NCBI GenBank assembly: GCA_014239855.1
Contig: JAAZXY010000003.1
Span: forward strand, 49,922 to 113,921
Direction: 5' to 3'
Length of the DNA stretch: 64,000 nucleotides
Source: Acidimicrobiales bacterium
GTDB lineage: Bacteria > Actinomycetota > Acidimicrobiia > Acidimicrobiales > MedAcidi-G1
Shown here: piece by piece, positions 41,625-50,256 of the stretch
How positions within the stretch are numbered: position 1 is the stretch's first letter
Layout: every line of letters starts with the position of its first letter
Notes under the pieces: generated by a model
What the model was told of the DNA's origin: nothing
Databases searched by the model: none
What the model saw: only the letters and a program-made list of their open reading frames with translations
Translations under genes and position numbers: made by a program

Positions 41625-42044
41625 ATGCCCACGATCTTCACCCGCATCATCCACGGCGAGATCCCCGGAAGGATCATCTGGCGGGACGACACCTGCGTGG
41701 CCATGATCGACATCCGGCCTCTGAACACCGGTCACGTGCTGGTCATCCCCATTGCCGAGGTCGACCGCTGGACGGACCTCCCGGCGGAGACCGCCGCCCA
41801 CTGCACCGTGGTGGCCCACACCATCGGCCGGGCCCAGATGGTCGCCTTCTCCCCCGCCCGGATCGGCCTGATGATCGCCGGGTTCGAGGTGCCCCACACC
41901 CACCTCCATGTCGTACCGATCGACCACATGGGCCACCTGAATTTCGCCGAGGCGGATCCCGACGTGGCGCCGAGCGACCTCGATGCGGTGGCCGAACAAC
42001 TCCGGGCCGCCCTCCGGGCCGATGGACATGGCGCCGTGGTCTAG
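41625..42044 (+). CDS. HIT-family hydrolase
   Basis: This 139-residue protein has IFTRIIHGEIPGRIIWRDD at the N-terminus and the histidine triad HTHLHVVPI at about residues 93-101, so it is an Hint/HIT nucleotide hydrolase-like protein. Such enzymes hydrolyse AMP-linked substrates such as AMP-lysine or adenosine phosphoramidate. GGAGG lies 4 nt before the ATG, a strong Shine-Dalgarno. The stop overlaps the end of the convergent DUF2079 gene by 4 bp. It is divergent from pgsA. Confidence 0.92.
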   Translation: MPTIFTRIIHGEIPGRIIWRDDTCVAMIDIRPLNTGHVLVIPIAEVDRWTDLPAETAAHCTVVAHTIGRAQMVAFSPARIGLMIAGFEVPHTHLHVVPIDHMGHLNFAEADPDVAPSDLDAVAEQLRAALRADGHGAVV

Positions 42045-43591
42045 GCCCCCGGCCGGCGTACCCACAGACGCACGCCGTCACGGTCGAACCGCTTTCGGTA
42101 GTCCATGGCGATGAGCCGGGACTCGAACATCCGGATCTCGGTGGCCAGCCAGCCCAGAGAATCCACGTCGACCACCACGGCGTCTATGCGGTCCGACCAG
42201 TCCAGATCGGGCAGGAAGTCGTTGGTGGGCAGGAGGATGTGGGCGTCCTGGCGGTCAGCCACCAGCGGGTACACCTCACGCGGCACCATCACCCGGGCGT
42301 CGTCGCCAATGAGTACCGAGGTCGAGACCCGGGCCACGTCCGTCGGGCTCCGTCGTCCCCATTCCCACGGATCCTCGTAGGGCGAGGATGCGGCGTCCCG
42401 GACGAAGAACACCATGGCGGTCAGCACCAGCACCATGAGGACCCGGCGATCCACGTGGATCCGACTGACCCCCTCGGTGCCGATCCGCATCAGGGCGTAG
42501 GTCGCCGCGATGAAGACGAAGGCCAGCGCGGCGACGTCCTGCTGGGGGTTCCCGTAGCCGGCATCGGCCACGTCGGCCACCAGGTAGAAGACGACCAACG
42601 GCAGGATCGGCAACAGGTACCGGGGCCGGACCAACGGAAGGAACAGGGCAGGCGCCAACAGGAGCAGCACCTTGTCGAAGCCGTCACGGGCGAACAGGTC
42701 GCTCAGCAGGCCACCGGGATCCGAGAGCATGCCGAAAAGCACGCCCAGCACGCTGTCGCCGTAGTGGGCGAAGGCGCCGAGGTGCGGGTAGTGGCCCTCA
42801 CCCAGCAGCGGCTGGACCACGAACGACATGACGAGGAACCAGGCCAGACCGAAGGTGGCCAGCGACCAACCGCGGGTCCGGTTGTCCTCGCCGACCAGGA
42901 CGAGCCCGAGAGCGGCCACGGCCAGACCCAGGTCAGACCGGGTGGACACCACCACCAGGGCCAACGCGGCCAACCACCACCAGCGGTCCGACCGGGCCAC
43001 CAGATAGGCCGCCATGAGTGCCGGGATGGCCAGAGCCTCCGGATGGAAGCCGGCCAGGTTCAGGTCATGCACCGACGGGTGGAGGGCGTAGGCCGCCATC
43101 AGGGCCGACGCGGCGCCGATCCGCAGGTTGGCCGGCCCCCGGGCGATCCGCCAGATGGGCACCACGGCGAGGGCCAACGCCGCCGACTGGAGCACCAGCA
43201 GCGTGCCGGCCGCCGGCAGCACCCGCAGGACCCACGCGATGGGCAGGAAGATCCACGCCGCCTGGTCGGCGAACAGGTCGTGGCCGAGGTTGGTCACCAC
43301 GGGTTCGAACCCACGGTCCATGAGATGGGACGCCTGGAGGTAGTGGCCGATGTCGGAACCGATGCCGAGGTCCCGGTAGCGGGCCAGCGCCAGGAGCGAC
43401 AGGACGACCGTCAGGACGAACGCGGTGACCCACGGGATGAGCCGGTCCCCCGCCTTGGAATCCAGGCGGGCCTGCCACCGGAGCATCCGGATGTCGAGTC
43501 GTCGCCGCAGCGACACCACGGTGGTGACCACTGTCTCGCCGGTGCGTTCGAGGGACTGGGCGGTGCGTTCCAGCGACGGGGTGGTCCTCAC
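42041..43591 (-). CDS. DUF2079 polytopic membrane protein
   Basis: This 516-residue membrane protein has about ten hydrophobic segments, with GIGSDIGHYLQASHLMDRG and NLAGFHPEALAIPALM, the typical DUF2079 elements, followed by a C-terminal soluble domain of about 110 residues. The HPEA loop and GT-C-like layout suggest a membrane glycosyltransferase, but the family has no agreed activity. Its ATG overlaps the stop of the upstream SRAP gene by 4 bp. The first 40 residues are amphipathic with two SLERT repeats. Function unknown. Confidence 0.8.
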   Translation of the reverse strand: MRTTPSLERTAQSLERTGETVVTTVVSLRRRLDIRMLRWQARLDSKAGDRLIPWVTAFVLTVVLSLLALARYRDLGIGSDIGHYLQASHLMDRGFEPVVTNLGHDLFADQAAWIFLPIAWVLRVLPAAGTLLVLQSAALALAVVPIWRIARGPANLRIGAASALMAAYALHPSVHDLNLAGFHPEALAIPALMAAYLVARSDRWWWLAALALVVVSTRSDLGLAVAALGLVLVGEDNRTRGWSLATFGLAWFLVMSFVVQPLLGEGHYPHLGAFAHYGDSVLGVLFGMLSDPGGLLSDLFARDGFDKVLLLLAPALFLPLVRPRYLLPILPLVVFYLVADVADAGYGNPQQDVAALAFVFIAATYALMRIGTEGVSRIHVDRRVLMVLVLTAMVFFVRDAASSPYEDPWEWGRRSPTDVARVSTSVLIGDDARVMVPREVYPLVADRQDAHILLPTNDFLPDLDWSDRIDAVVVDVDSLGWLATEIRMFESRLIAMDYRKRFDRDGVRLWVRRPGA

Positions 43592-44334
43592 CAGAGCGCC
43601 CCCTGATCAGGGGCCGGGGACGGGGCGTCGGCCGGCGCCGGCTCGACCAGGTCCATGAGTTCGGCGCCCTTGTTGCGGGCGTTGTTCACCCGACGGTCGA
43701 CCGGGTGACGCGACAGCGTGCCGTCGGCGGCCGGAGCCAGAAGCGACTCGAGTTCCGACCGGTTCGGGTCGTCGGCATCCAGCCAAGCGTCCCACTCGTC
43801 CGGCTCCAGGACGGCCGGCATCCGATGGTGCACCGGGGAGAGGTCGCCGTTGGCCGGCACGGTGATGATGCTGCACGTCCGAGGCTCATCGACCCGACGC
43901 TCCCACAGGCCGGCCAGGACCAGGGGATGCCCGTCGGCCCGGTGGATGAACCACGGCTGCCTGGAGGGTCGGCCCGTGGGCGTCGTCGGACCGGGACCCC
44001 ACTCGTAGAAGCCGTCGACGGCCACCAGGCAACGCCGTCGGCGAAAGGCGGCCCGGAACGACGGCTTGTCGGCCACCGTCTCGGCACGCGCGTTGAACAT
44101 GCGATCGCCGATGGCCGGGTCCTTGGCCCAACTCGGAACGAGTCCCCAGCGGGCCGTACCGAGAAGTCGGCGGCCGTCCCCTTGCCCGTCCCCGATCGAT
44201 GTCCAGGCCAGCGGAAGATGGCGGGACGGAGCGACGTTGTGGTCGGGGCCGTCCAACACGTCGACGATGGCGTCGGCCCCGAGGTACTCGCTGAGTTCCT
44301 CGGGCCCCGACGCGGTCACCACACGGCCGCACAT
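43588..44334 (-). CDS. SRAP-domain (HMCES/YedK) abasic-site protein
   Basis: This 248-residue protein has the conserved N-terminal Cys2 (MCGR), NARAET near residue 85, GFYEW with the catalytic Glu near residue 111, and HHRMP near residue 169, the diagnostic SRAP set. The Cys2 forms a thiazolidine crosslink with abasic sites in single-stranded DNA, protecting them. Start is fixed by the need for Cys2, and TACGGT lies 6 nt upstream. Overlap with DUF2079 by 4 bp suggests a two-gene unit. The C-terminal tail is Pro/Ala-rich. Confidence 0.93.
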   Translation of the reverse strand: MCGRVVTASGPEELSEYLGADAIVDVLDGPDHNVAPSRHLPLAWTSIGDGQGDGRRLLGTARWGLVPSWAKDPAIGDRMFNARAETVADKPSFRAAFRRRRCLVAVDGFYEWGPGPTTPTGRPSRQPWFIHRADGHPLVLAGLWERRVDEPRTCSIITVPANGDLSPVHHRMPAVLEPDEWDAWLDADDPNRSELESLLAPAADGTLSRHPVDRRVNNARNKGAELMDLVEPAPADAPSPAPDQGALW

Positions 44335-44340
44335 GACGAC

Positions 44341-44346
44341 ACCGTA
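44341..44346 (-). promoter_or_regulatory. -10 box TACGGT, leaderless promoter
   Basis: The minus-strand TACGGT ends 6 nt before the ATG at 44334. Confidence 0.55.
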
Positions 44347-44444
44347 CCGGGGACCGTGCCCCTCCTCAGGTGCCCCACCGGTTCACCCGCCCGGCGAAGC
44401 GTCCAGGGGTCCGGTCCCGTGGACTCCCAGGCACGGGTGCACGC

Positions 44445-45758
44445 TCAGGCAAGGGTGCACTCCCCCGTGGCCCCGCCGATCTCGACGGACACCACATCGC
44501 CCGGCGCCCCACCGAAGGCCGGTACGGCGATTCCGTCCGTGCCCGATGGATCGGAAACGGCGATCGCTCCCCTGACGGCCAGAATCTCCCACTTCGAGGC
44601 CGGCCCCGGCACCGTCTCGATACCGAACCGGATGGTCTCGGCCCAGCCCAGCCCGCCCTCGTTGAGCTCCACCTCGCCCTGGGGAATGTCGACCCCCAGC
44701 ATCAGGACGCCCCGACCCACGCACGTCACCCGGGCCTCCCGTCCCCCCAGGCCGTCGGGGCACGCTCCCTCCTCGAACTCGTGCACGACGACGTCGAGTG
44801 GCCGTAGCGATTCGGTGGCCACGGTGACCCGGATGCAGGCACCGGCCCACCAGTCCTCCGGCCCCACCAGGGCCACCTGGCCACCCCGGTGTTCGAACAC
44901 GGTGGCCAACAACGCACCCGGCCAGACCGGAAGGTCCGCCGTAGGGACGTCGAGACGGATCCGGTTCTCCGGCGGGCCGTCTCCCCGGAGGACGGCCACC
45001 ACCCGGTCAGCCACCGCGATCAGGGTCGGTTCAGCGACCGGCGGGCCACCCTCGATCCGCCCGATCGACCCTCCATCGGTGTCGATCACCGTCGCACCGG
45101 AGAAACGCAGGGATCGGTCGGAGCGGTCTTCGGGGCCGTCGACCAGAAGGGATCGGGCCCCGAAGCCGATCAGGACCAGGACGGCCAGCAGCAGGACGCC
45201 ACCCATGGCCCGCTTTCGCAGGCCGACCTGGAATTCGTGGACGAGGCTGGCCTCGTCACGTCGTTCAGACCTCGACCGGGGACCGAACGCCTCGGAACGG
45301 TCCCCTCCGCTGAGCAGGGTGGCCCACCGGGTGACCGTCTCGTCGGGGAACCGCAGGGCGAGATCGGCGAACGCCGTCTCCTCCTCCGGTCCGAACAGCA
45401 GGAGCAGGTCGTTCTCCCTGAGCAACTCGACCGGGTCGTCACGATGCACGAGTTGGCGGTCACCGGCCAGCCGGACGAGGAAGGCCCGGATCTGCTGGTC
45501 GGCCTCGGCATCGGTCCAGCGTCCGCCGGAAGGCGTCGGCATCCCGTGCGTCGGAGAGGTGGCATCCGACCGCTCACGGAAGAAGGCCGAACGGCGGCCG
45601 CGGAGTTCCTCGGAGACCTCTGTGCCGGCCTCCGCACTGCTCCGTTCCGGGACGGATTGCGTCGCGGAGGCGGGATCCGAGGCCGAATCAGAGGCCGAAT
45701 CAGAGGCGGGATCGGATACCGGTGCCGGAGTCTCGTTCGGGTCGTCAGCGTCCGGCAC
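44445..45758 (-). CDS. Hypothetical single-pass membrane protein
   Basis: This 437-residue protein is not recognised. The N-terminus is acidic and repetitive (PASDSASDSASDPAS, encoded by a 12-bp tandem repeat at 45667-45714), followed by a conserved-looking soluble part of about 130 residues with helix-rich sequences WTDAEADQQIRAFLVRLAGD and FPDETVTRWATLL. One hydrophobic helix (GVLLLAVLVLIGFGARSLLV, near residue 185) and an extracytoplasmic domain of about 230 residues with Cys pairs follow. The GTG at 45758 is preferred because TAGCGT lies 7 nt upstream. It is divergent from the PBP/LytR_C protein, so an envelope role is inferred. A transmembrane signalling layout (cytoplasmic region, one helix, outer sensor) is possible. 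Confidence 0.55.
   Translation of the reverse strand: MPDADDPNETPAPVSDPASDSASDSASDPASATQSVPERSSAEAGTEVSEELRGRRSAFFRERSDATSPTHGMPTPSGGRWTDAEADQQIRAFLVRLAGDRQLVHRDDPVELLRENDLLLLFGPEEETAFADLALRFPDETVTRWATLLSGGDRSEAFGPRSRSERRDEASLVHEFQVGLRKRAMGGVLLLAVLVLIGFGARSLLVDGPEDRSDRSLRFSGATVIDTDGGSIGRIEGGPPVAEPTLIAVADRVVAVLRGDGPPENRIRLDVPTADLPVWPGALLATVFEHRGGQVALVGPEDWWAGACIRVTVATESLRPLDVVVHEFEEGACPDGLGGREARVTCVGRGVLMLGVDIPQGEVELNEGGLGWAETIRFGIETVPGPASKWEILAVRGAIAVSDPSGTDGIAVPAFGGAPGDVVSVEIGGATGECTLA
45667..45714 (-). repeat. 12-bp tandem repeat, four copies, in a coding region
   Basis: Two perfect copies of GAGGCCGAATCA (45679-45702) are flanked by diverged copies at 45667 and 45703. They encode the acidic Ser-Asp repeat near the N-terminus of the protein at 44445. 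Confidence 0.8.
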
Positions 45759-45765
45759 GGTGTGG

Positions 45766-45771
45766 ACGCTA
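45766..45771 (-). promoter_or_regulatory. -10 box TAGCGT, leaderless promoter
   Basis: The minus-strand TAGCGT ends 7 nt before the GTG at 45758. Confidence 0.45.
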
Positions 45772-45851
45772 CGCGACCGGCGCACCGCCCCCCGGGCACC
45801 CGGGGAGGGTGAATGCCGTGGAGGTGCGACGGTCCGGGGCCGCGACCCGCA

Positions 45852-45857
45852 TACTGT
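45852..45857 (+). promoter_or_regulatory. -10 box TACTGT, leaderless promoter
   Basis: TACTGT, then 6 nt, then the GTG at 45864. Confidence 0.45.
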
Positions 45858-45863
45858 CCAACG

Positions 45864-48008
45864 GTGCCTCCACAGGCACCCCGCCACCCCATGCACCCTT
45901 TGATGCCCCGCCGCTTCCTCATCCCCCTCGCGCTCGCCGCCGGCCTGCTCCTGGCCCTCCCCGCCTGCACCGCCGTCACGAGCACCGCACCCACTCCGAC
46001 CACCGCCACCTCCCCGGCCGAGATGGTCACGACCTCGAGAGCACCCGAGCCCACCACCGAGGATTTCGAGTCTTCGGAGCAGCCCACTGAGTCGACGACC
46101 TCGGCAGCGCCGACGTCGACCGTGACGGAGTGGGTCGACGACGGTGACGACGAGGGTGGTGACAGGGACAAGGAAGGCAGCGACAAGCCTGTCGAGGAAG
46201 AGGCCCGGGTGACCGTGGAACTCCTGCCCGACGGAGTGGTCACCGACGGCATCTACGTGGACCCCCGAGGTCCGATCTTCAAGGCCTTCCAGGAGGCCGT
46301 CGACCGATCCGGGCGGTTCTCCGGTCTGGATGCCTTCTGTCGGTCGGCTTCGGACGACCCGGATGAAGCCCCCACGGCGGTCGAGTCGTCGATCACCGCC
46401 GAGTCCATCGTGATCGCCCAGATCGACACCCGCCTCGACGAGTTGGTCAAGGTGGGCTTCGGCGTACCGGTCGGTGACCCCGGGGCCATGATGGCCACGT
46501 TCGTCGACATCGTGAATAGGGACTGCGGCGGGATCCACGGTCGGTCGTTGGACCTACGGACCATCGAGGTCTCCGCGCTGGGCGGTGGCGACCTCGACAT
46601 CGACACGCTCCGCGAGGCCGCCTGCCTGGAGGCCGTCGAGGTCCACGAGGCCGCCGTGGTGCTGGCCACCACGCCGATCCCCGGAACGGCGGCCAGTTGC
46701 CTCACCAGCCGAAACCGGGTCTCCCACCTGGCGGTCCGGGGCATCTCCGATCACGACCTGATCGGTGGCCGTGGGCTTCTCCACTCCCTGGAGGTCGGCG
46801 ACCGGACGGGCCTGGGCCTGGCCATGCGGGCCGCGCTGGACCTCGGGATGCTCGACGGAGCGACCATCGGGGTGGTCGTGCCTGATGCCCCACAACGGTC
46901 CGACGACCTGGTGGCCGCGGTGCTCGGCCCCCTCGCCAAGGTGGGCCTGACGGCAACCACCTACCAGGTGGGCTGTGAGGGAACCACGACGTGTCAGGTG
47001 GGCCTCGACACCGCAGTGGCCGCCATGGTGGCCGACGGCGTGGACGTGGTCGTTCCGCTACTGGACATGACCTCGTTGCCGTGGCTGGTGCTGGAGATGG
47101 TCGACCAGGAGATGCCCCGTCCCCAGTTCATCCAGTCGGGGCTGGACGGTCAGGGTCTGGATGCGGTGGCGTCCCGGGTGGCCGAGTTCGGCGGAACGGT
47201 GGCCGGCGGGTACTACGACGGCGCCCTGGTGGTCGACGGATCTGCCACCGGAGCGCAACGGCTGGATGGCGCGGAACGTCGACCCTTCGACGAGTTGTGC
47301 GTCTCGGCGTGGGCGGCGGCCGAGGGTGGCGCCGTGCCGATCGTCGAGGATCCGACCGATGACGTCCACCGGACGGTTGTCGAGGCATGCAGCCTCGTCC
47401 GGTGGGTGGCCCGGGCTGCCGAGGCCGCGGGCCCGCAGCCGTCCCGTCTGGCCATCCAGGTGGCCTTGGCGTCCATCGGCAAGATCGACGTGCCCGACAT
47501 GCGACCCACCACGGTCGACGACATGCAGCTCCGGAGCTCCCAGATTCGCCGTTACGAGTATCCCTGTCGTCACGGTGTCGGCTTCGGCGATTCCGACGGC
47601 TGCCTGGTGCCCGTCGGGCCGCCGGTGGTCGTCGACCGGGCCGGCGAAGCGGTGGACGACCTTGAACCGGACCGCCTCCCCTACGGCGAGGTGCAGGTCT
47701 TCGTGGCCAACGGTTCCGGCGAGAGCGGTGCGGCCGGGCAGATCACCAGGCTCCTCCGGGGGGTCGGCTATCCGGTCTCGTCGCCGGGCAACGCACGACG
47801 GGTCGAGGATTCCACGATCTACTTCCGACCCGGCCACCTCGGCGATGCCCTGGCCGCCCTGGCGTTCGTGCCGTCAGCGTTCAGCGTCGAACAGATGCCC
47901 GACGACACGAACTTCGTCACCAGCGCAGGCAAGGATCGCGCCCTGGGCGCCGATCTCGTCATCGTGATCGGTACCGACACCGGCGCCCAGATCCGAGCCA
48001 GCGGCTGA
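45864..48008 (+). CDS. Lipoprotein: periplasmic-binding-like domain fused to LytR_C
   Basis: This 714-residue protein has a signal with a lipobox-like LPAC (hydrophobic run near residues 20-35), then a low-complexity Thr/Ser/Pro/acidic linker of about 80 residues. A large domain follows with ABC-transporter PBP type-1-like features (ATIGVVVPD, VPLLDMTSLP, FIQSGLDGQGLDAV, AGGYYDG). The last 100 residues, starting VQVFVANGSGESGAAGQITRLLRG and ending GADLVIVIGTD, match the LytR C-terminal domain. The fusion is unusual. GTG at 45864 fits the leaderless pattern; the ATG at 45891 is the alternative and gives a more usual signal length. It could bind a solute and contact envelope polymers; function not assigned. 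Confidence 0.68.
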   Translation: MPPQAPRHPMHPLMPRRFLIPLALAAGLLLALPACTAVTSTAPTPTTATSPAEMVTTSRAPEPTTEDFESSEQPTESTTSAAPTSTVTEWVDDGDDEGGDRDKEGSDKPVEEEARVTVELLPDGVVTDGIYVDPRGPIFKAFQEAVDRSGRFSGLDAFCRSASDDPDEAPTAVESSITAESIVIAQIDTRLDELVKVGFGVPVGDPGAMMATFVDIVNRDCGGIHGRSLDLRTIEVSALGGGDLDIDTLREAACLEAVEVHEAAVVLATTPIPGTAASCLTSRNRVSHLAVRGISDHDLIGGRGLLHSLEVGDRTGLGLAMRAALDLGMLDGATIGVVVPDAPQRSDDLVAAVLGPLAKVGLTATTYQVGCEGTTTCQVGLDTAVAAMVADGVDVVVPLLDMTSLPWLVLEMVDQEMPRPQFIQSGLDGQGLDAVASRVAEFGGTVAGGYYDGALVVDGSATGAQRLDGAERRPFDELCVSAWAAAEGGAVPIVEDPTDDVHRTVVEACSLVRWVARAAEAAGPQPSRLAIQVALASIGKIDVPDMRPTTVDDMQLRSSQIRRYEYPCRHGVGFGDSDGCLVPVGPPVVVDRAGEAVDDLEPDRLPYGEVQVFVANGSGESGAAGQITRLLRGVGYPVSSPGNARRVEDSTIYFRPGHLGDALAALAFVPSAFSVEQMPDDTNFVTSAGKDRALGADLVIVIGTDTGAQIRASG

Positions 48009-48091
48009 CGGTCGCACCCGCTGACAGATGGGCCCCCTCCGTTGGACCGAGGTGACTTCGGCCTCGGCCTGGTGGACACGACGGGGGCATC

Positions 48092-48097
48092 TATCTT
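48092..48097 (+). promoter_or_regulatory. -10 box TATCTT, leaderless promoter
   Basis: TATCTT, then CGAGGC, then the ATG at 48104. Confidence 0.5.
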
Positions 48098-48103
48098 CGA
48101 GGC

Positions 48104-48664
48104 ATGCGGGCATGGCCGATTCTGGCGATCCTGGTCCTGGGGGTTGGGTGTTCCGAGGACCCACCGGAGCCGCCACGGCCCAGGGCGACGGTGGCTCAGG
48201 CGACCACGATCGCTACGACAACTCCGGCCGTCGCACCCGAAGGGTCGGACCGGAGGCCGTTTCCCATTGGGCGGGACGTGGTCATCGATGGCGGATGGTC
48301 CCTCGAGGTCTCCAGATCGGCGAGCATCCTCCGCGACACCGTGCAGGGTCGGCCATCAAAGCCCTCCGCCGCCCTCGTCGTCGCTGTCGACCTGGAGATG
48401 TCATTCCTCGGACCGGGCGGTGGTTTCGCCATGGAGGCCCTCGACGACCTGAGGGCCGTCGGGCCATCCAGGCGCCTGTACCCCTACTACCGGGGCCACT
48501 GTGCCGACGACGACCTCCTCTGGCAACTGGAGTCGATTCTCACCGGTGGCCGGGTCGCCGGCCAGGTCTGCTTCATCGTCGACTCCTCGGATGCCGACGA
48601 ACTCGTGATGTTCCTCGACGCCTCACCCGACCGGGACGACCGGACCTTCTTCTCCCTCAGATAG
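48104..48664 (+). CDS. Predicted lipoprotein
   Basis: This 186-residue protein has a short signal with the lipobox LGVGC (Cys16), a Thr/Ala/Pro-rich linker to about residue 45, and a beta-rich domain with GWSLEVSRSASIL and SAALVVAVDLEMSFLGPGGG, then CADDDLLWQLESILTGGRVAGQVCFIVDSSD. The pattern resembles DUF4352-type telokinin-like Ig domains, with two cysteines that could form a disulphide. It is not a recognised named protein. TATCTT lies 6 nt before the ATG. It is convergent with the methyltransferase gene, 75 bp apart. Probably membrane-anchored outside the cell. Confidence 0.65.
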   Translation: MRAWPILAILVLGVGCSEDPPEPPRPRATVAQATTIATTTPAVAPEGSDRRPFPIGRDVVIDGGWSLEVSRSASILRDTVQGRPSKPSAALVVAVDLEMSFLGPGGGFAMEALDDLRAVGPSRRLYPYYRGHCADDDLLWQLESILTGGRVAGQVCFIVDSSDADELVMFLDASPDRDDRTFFSLR

Positions 48665-48739
48665 CCCCGACCCCCCCCAAGGAGTGTCAGGCGATACGGC
48701 CCCGACGGTCGGGAGGGCCGCTGCGGACCATCGCAAGAC

Positions 48740-49795
48740 TCAGGGTCGGACCTCGTAGTAGAGGTTGGTGGGGTCGTCGAGGTCGTGCATGAGGAACCGG
48801 GTGAAGCCGGCCTCGGTCGTCATCGACTCGAGCACCGCCGGGTTCATGCCGAGCGTTCCGAGGCCCAGTCCGTCCTCGGACGACATGGCTGACGACATGC
48901 ACGACGCCACCGACGTCGAGTACATCATGGCCAGCATCGGGTTCCGGAGGTTCCTGGACCACTCGGGCGACGACTTGATCTCCTTGACCAACCATGTGCC
49001 CTCCGGCGCGATGGCCGACCGGATGGCCCCCATGGCCAGGTCGGGTCGGGGCATGTCGTGCAGGCAGTCCAACGTCATCATCAGGTCGACGTCGGCCGTG
49101 GGCGGAACGTCCTCGCCGCCGGCCAGATGGATGGTCACGTTGTCGACACCCTCGAACCGCTCCCGGGCCACCGACACGGCCCGCTCGGACACGTCGTAGC
49201 CCTCGAACGTGCAGTCGGGCCATTCGGCGGCCATCAGCTCGAGGGCCAGACCGGTGCCGCAACCCACGTCCACCACCTTGGCGCCGGCCACCAGCCGGTC
49301 GGCCACGCCATCCAGCGCCGGAATCACCTTGGGCACCAGCAGGGCCCGGGCCATGGGCGCCAGCATTGCTTCCACGTGCTGCTCGGACCCCTCACCCTGG
49401 CCGTCGTACGTCAGGCCCAGCCCGGTGCGGAACGCCTCGGCCAGCCCGTCGGCCACCTTCGGGCTCCGGAGATGGCTGAACACGCCGCCGGCGTAGGTCG
49501 GGGTTCCCTTGCGGGCCAGCACCATGGCGGCCTCGGTCTGCAGCTCGAACGTCTCGCCCTCTTCGCTCACCATGAGCCCGGCCGCCGCCTGGGATCGCAG
49601 CCACTCCCGCAGCCAACGTTCGTGCAGCCCGGTGGCGGCCGCCAGGTCGCCCGGGGTCACCGGGCCGGCACCATCCAGCGCCTCGTAGAGACCCAGGCGG
49701 ACGCCCAGATGGATCATCAGCGACACCGACTCACCCTGCTTGTAGCCCCAGGTGGCCATGGTGTACTGCTTGAGAAGGTCGCCGTCGACGCCCAT
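48740..49795 (-). CDS. SAM-dependent methyltransferase with N-terminal wHTH
   Basis: This 351-residue protein has an N-terminal winged-helix-like dimerisation region (LYEALDGAGPVTPGDLAAATGLHERWLREWLRSQAAAGLM) and a SAM-binding motif VVDVGCGTGLALELM, then MTLDCLHDMPRP. The layout fits plant-type O-methyltransferase-like or putative rhamnosyl-type methyltransferases common in actinobacteria. The substrate is not known. The ATG at 49795 has GGGAGAG 5 nt upstream; the frame is open to 49993. It lies 95 bp downstream of the Rieske gene. Confidence 0.8.
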   Translation of the reverse strand: MGVDGDLLKQYTMATWGYKQGESVSLMIHLGVRLGLYEALDGAGPVTPGDLAAATGLHERWLREWLRSQAAAGLMVSEEGETFELQTEAAMVLARKGTPTYAGGVFSHLRSPKVADGLAEAFRTGLGLTYDGQGEGSEQHVEAMLAPMARALLVPKVIPALDGVADRLVAGAKVVDVGCGTGLALELMAAEWPDCTFEGYDVSERAVSVARERFEGVDNVTIHLAGGEDVPPTADVDLMMTLDCLHDMPRPDLAMGAIRSAIAPEGTWLVKEIKSSPEWSRNLRNPMLAMMYSTSVASCMSSAMSSEDGLGLGTLGMNPAVLESMTTEAGFTRFLMHDLDDPTNLYYEVRP

Positions 49796-49890
49796 GTCAT
49801 CTCTCCCGCTGTCGGCTGATCGTGGGTCGTCAGCCTTCCACGGGAGCCCCGGGCCGGCGAAATCGGCACCGTCGGACCCCCATCGACGGG

Positions 49891-50253
49891 TCAGTCGTCG
49901 GTCTGCACCCAGATGCCCCCGTCGTGCTCCATGCACGGCAGCACCTCGAGGTCGCCCTTGCGGTCCCGGCGACCGTTCACGTTCTGCTTCCAACCCTCGC
50001 CGTCCACCCCGAAGCGCCAGAAGTGGGTCAGGCAGACCAGTTCCTCACCGTCCACCGCCCCCTCGTGGGCCAGGTGGGACCACTGGTGCGGACAGCGGGC
50101 GTCGGACACGCACGGCACCCCTGAGGCGGTGGCCCACACCACCAGATCGTCGGTGCGGCCGTTCCGGTCGATCGTCGACTCGACAATGCTGCCGGGCGCC
50201 GGAACCACATCGGCCACCCGGACCCAGCCCGGTCCCGGCGGCTGCACCGTCAC
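49891..50253 (-). CDS. Rieske [2Fe-2S] protein
   Basis: This 120-residue protein has the two Rieske boxes CPHQWSHL and CLTHFWRF (Cys-x-His, then 16 residues, then Cys-x2-His), so it binds a [2Fe-2S] cluster. It is a small, single-domain ferredoxin-type Rieske protein with no membrane anchor. It likely passes electrons to an oxygenase or reductase. It starts 3 bp after the ftsX stop on the same strand, an odd location. Start GTG/ATG choice is simple here as the N-terminus MTVQPPGPGWVRVADV is typical. Confidence 0.9.
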   Translation of the reverse strand: MTVQPPGPGWVRVADVVPAPGSIVESTIDRNGRTDDLVVWATASGVPCVSDARCPHQWSHLAHEGAVDGEELVCLTHFWRFGVDGEGWKQNVNGRRDRKGDLEVLPCMEHDGGIWVQTDD

Positions 50254-50256
50254 GGA

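Noticed and set aside
43300..43320. GGGTTCGAACCCAC, similar to a tRNA T-arm
   Set aside because: It lies within the DUF2079 coding region, encodes GFEPVV, and no acceptor or anticodon arm can be folded around it.
48690..48735. Hairpin-like CCCGACGGTCGGG between convergent genes
   Set aside because: The loop would be a single base and no T run follows, so it is not credible as an intrinsic terminator.
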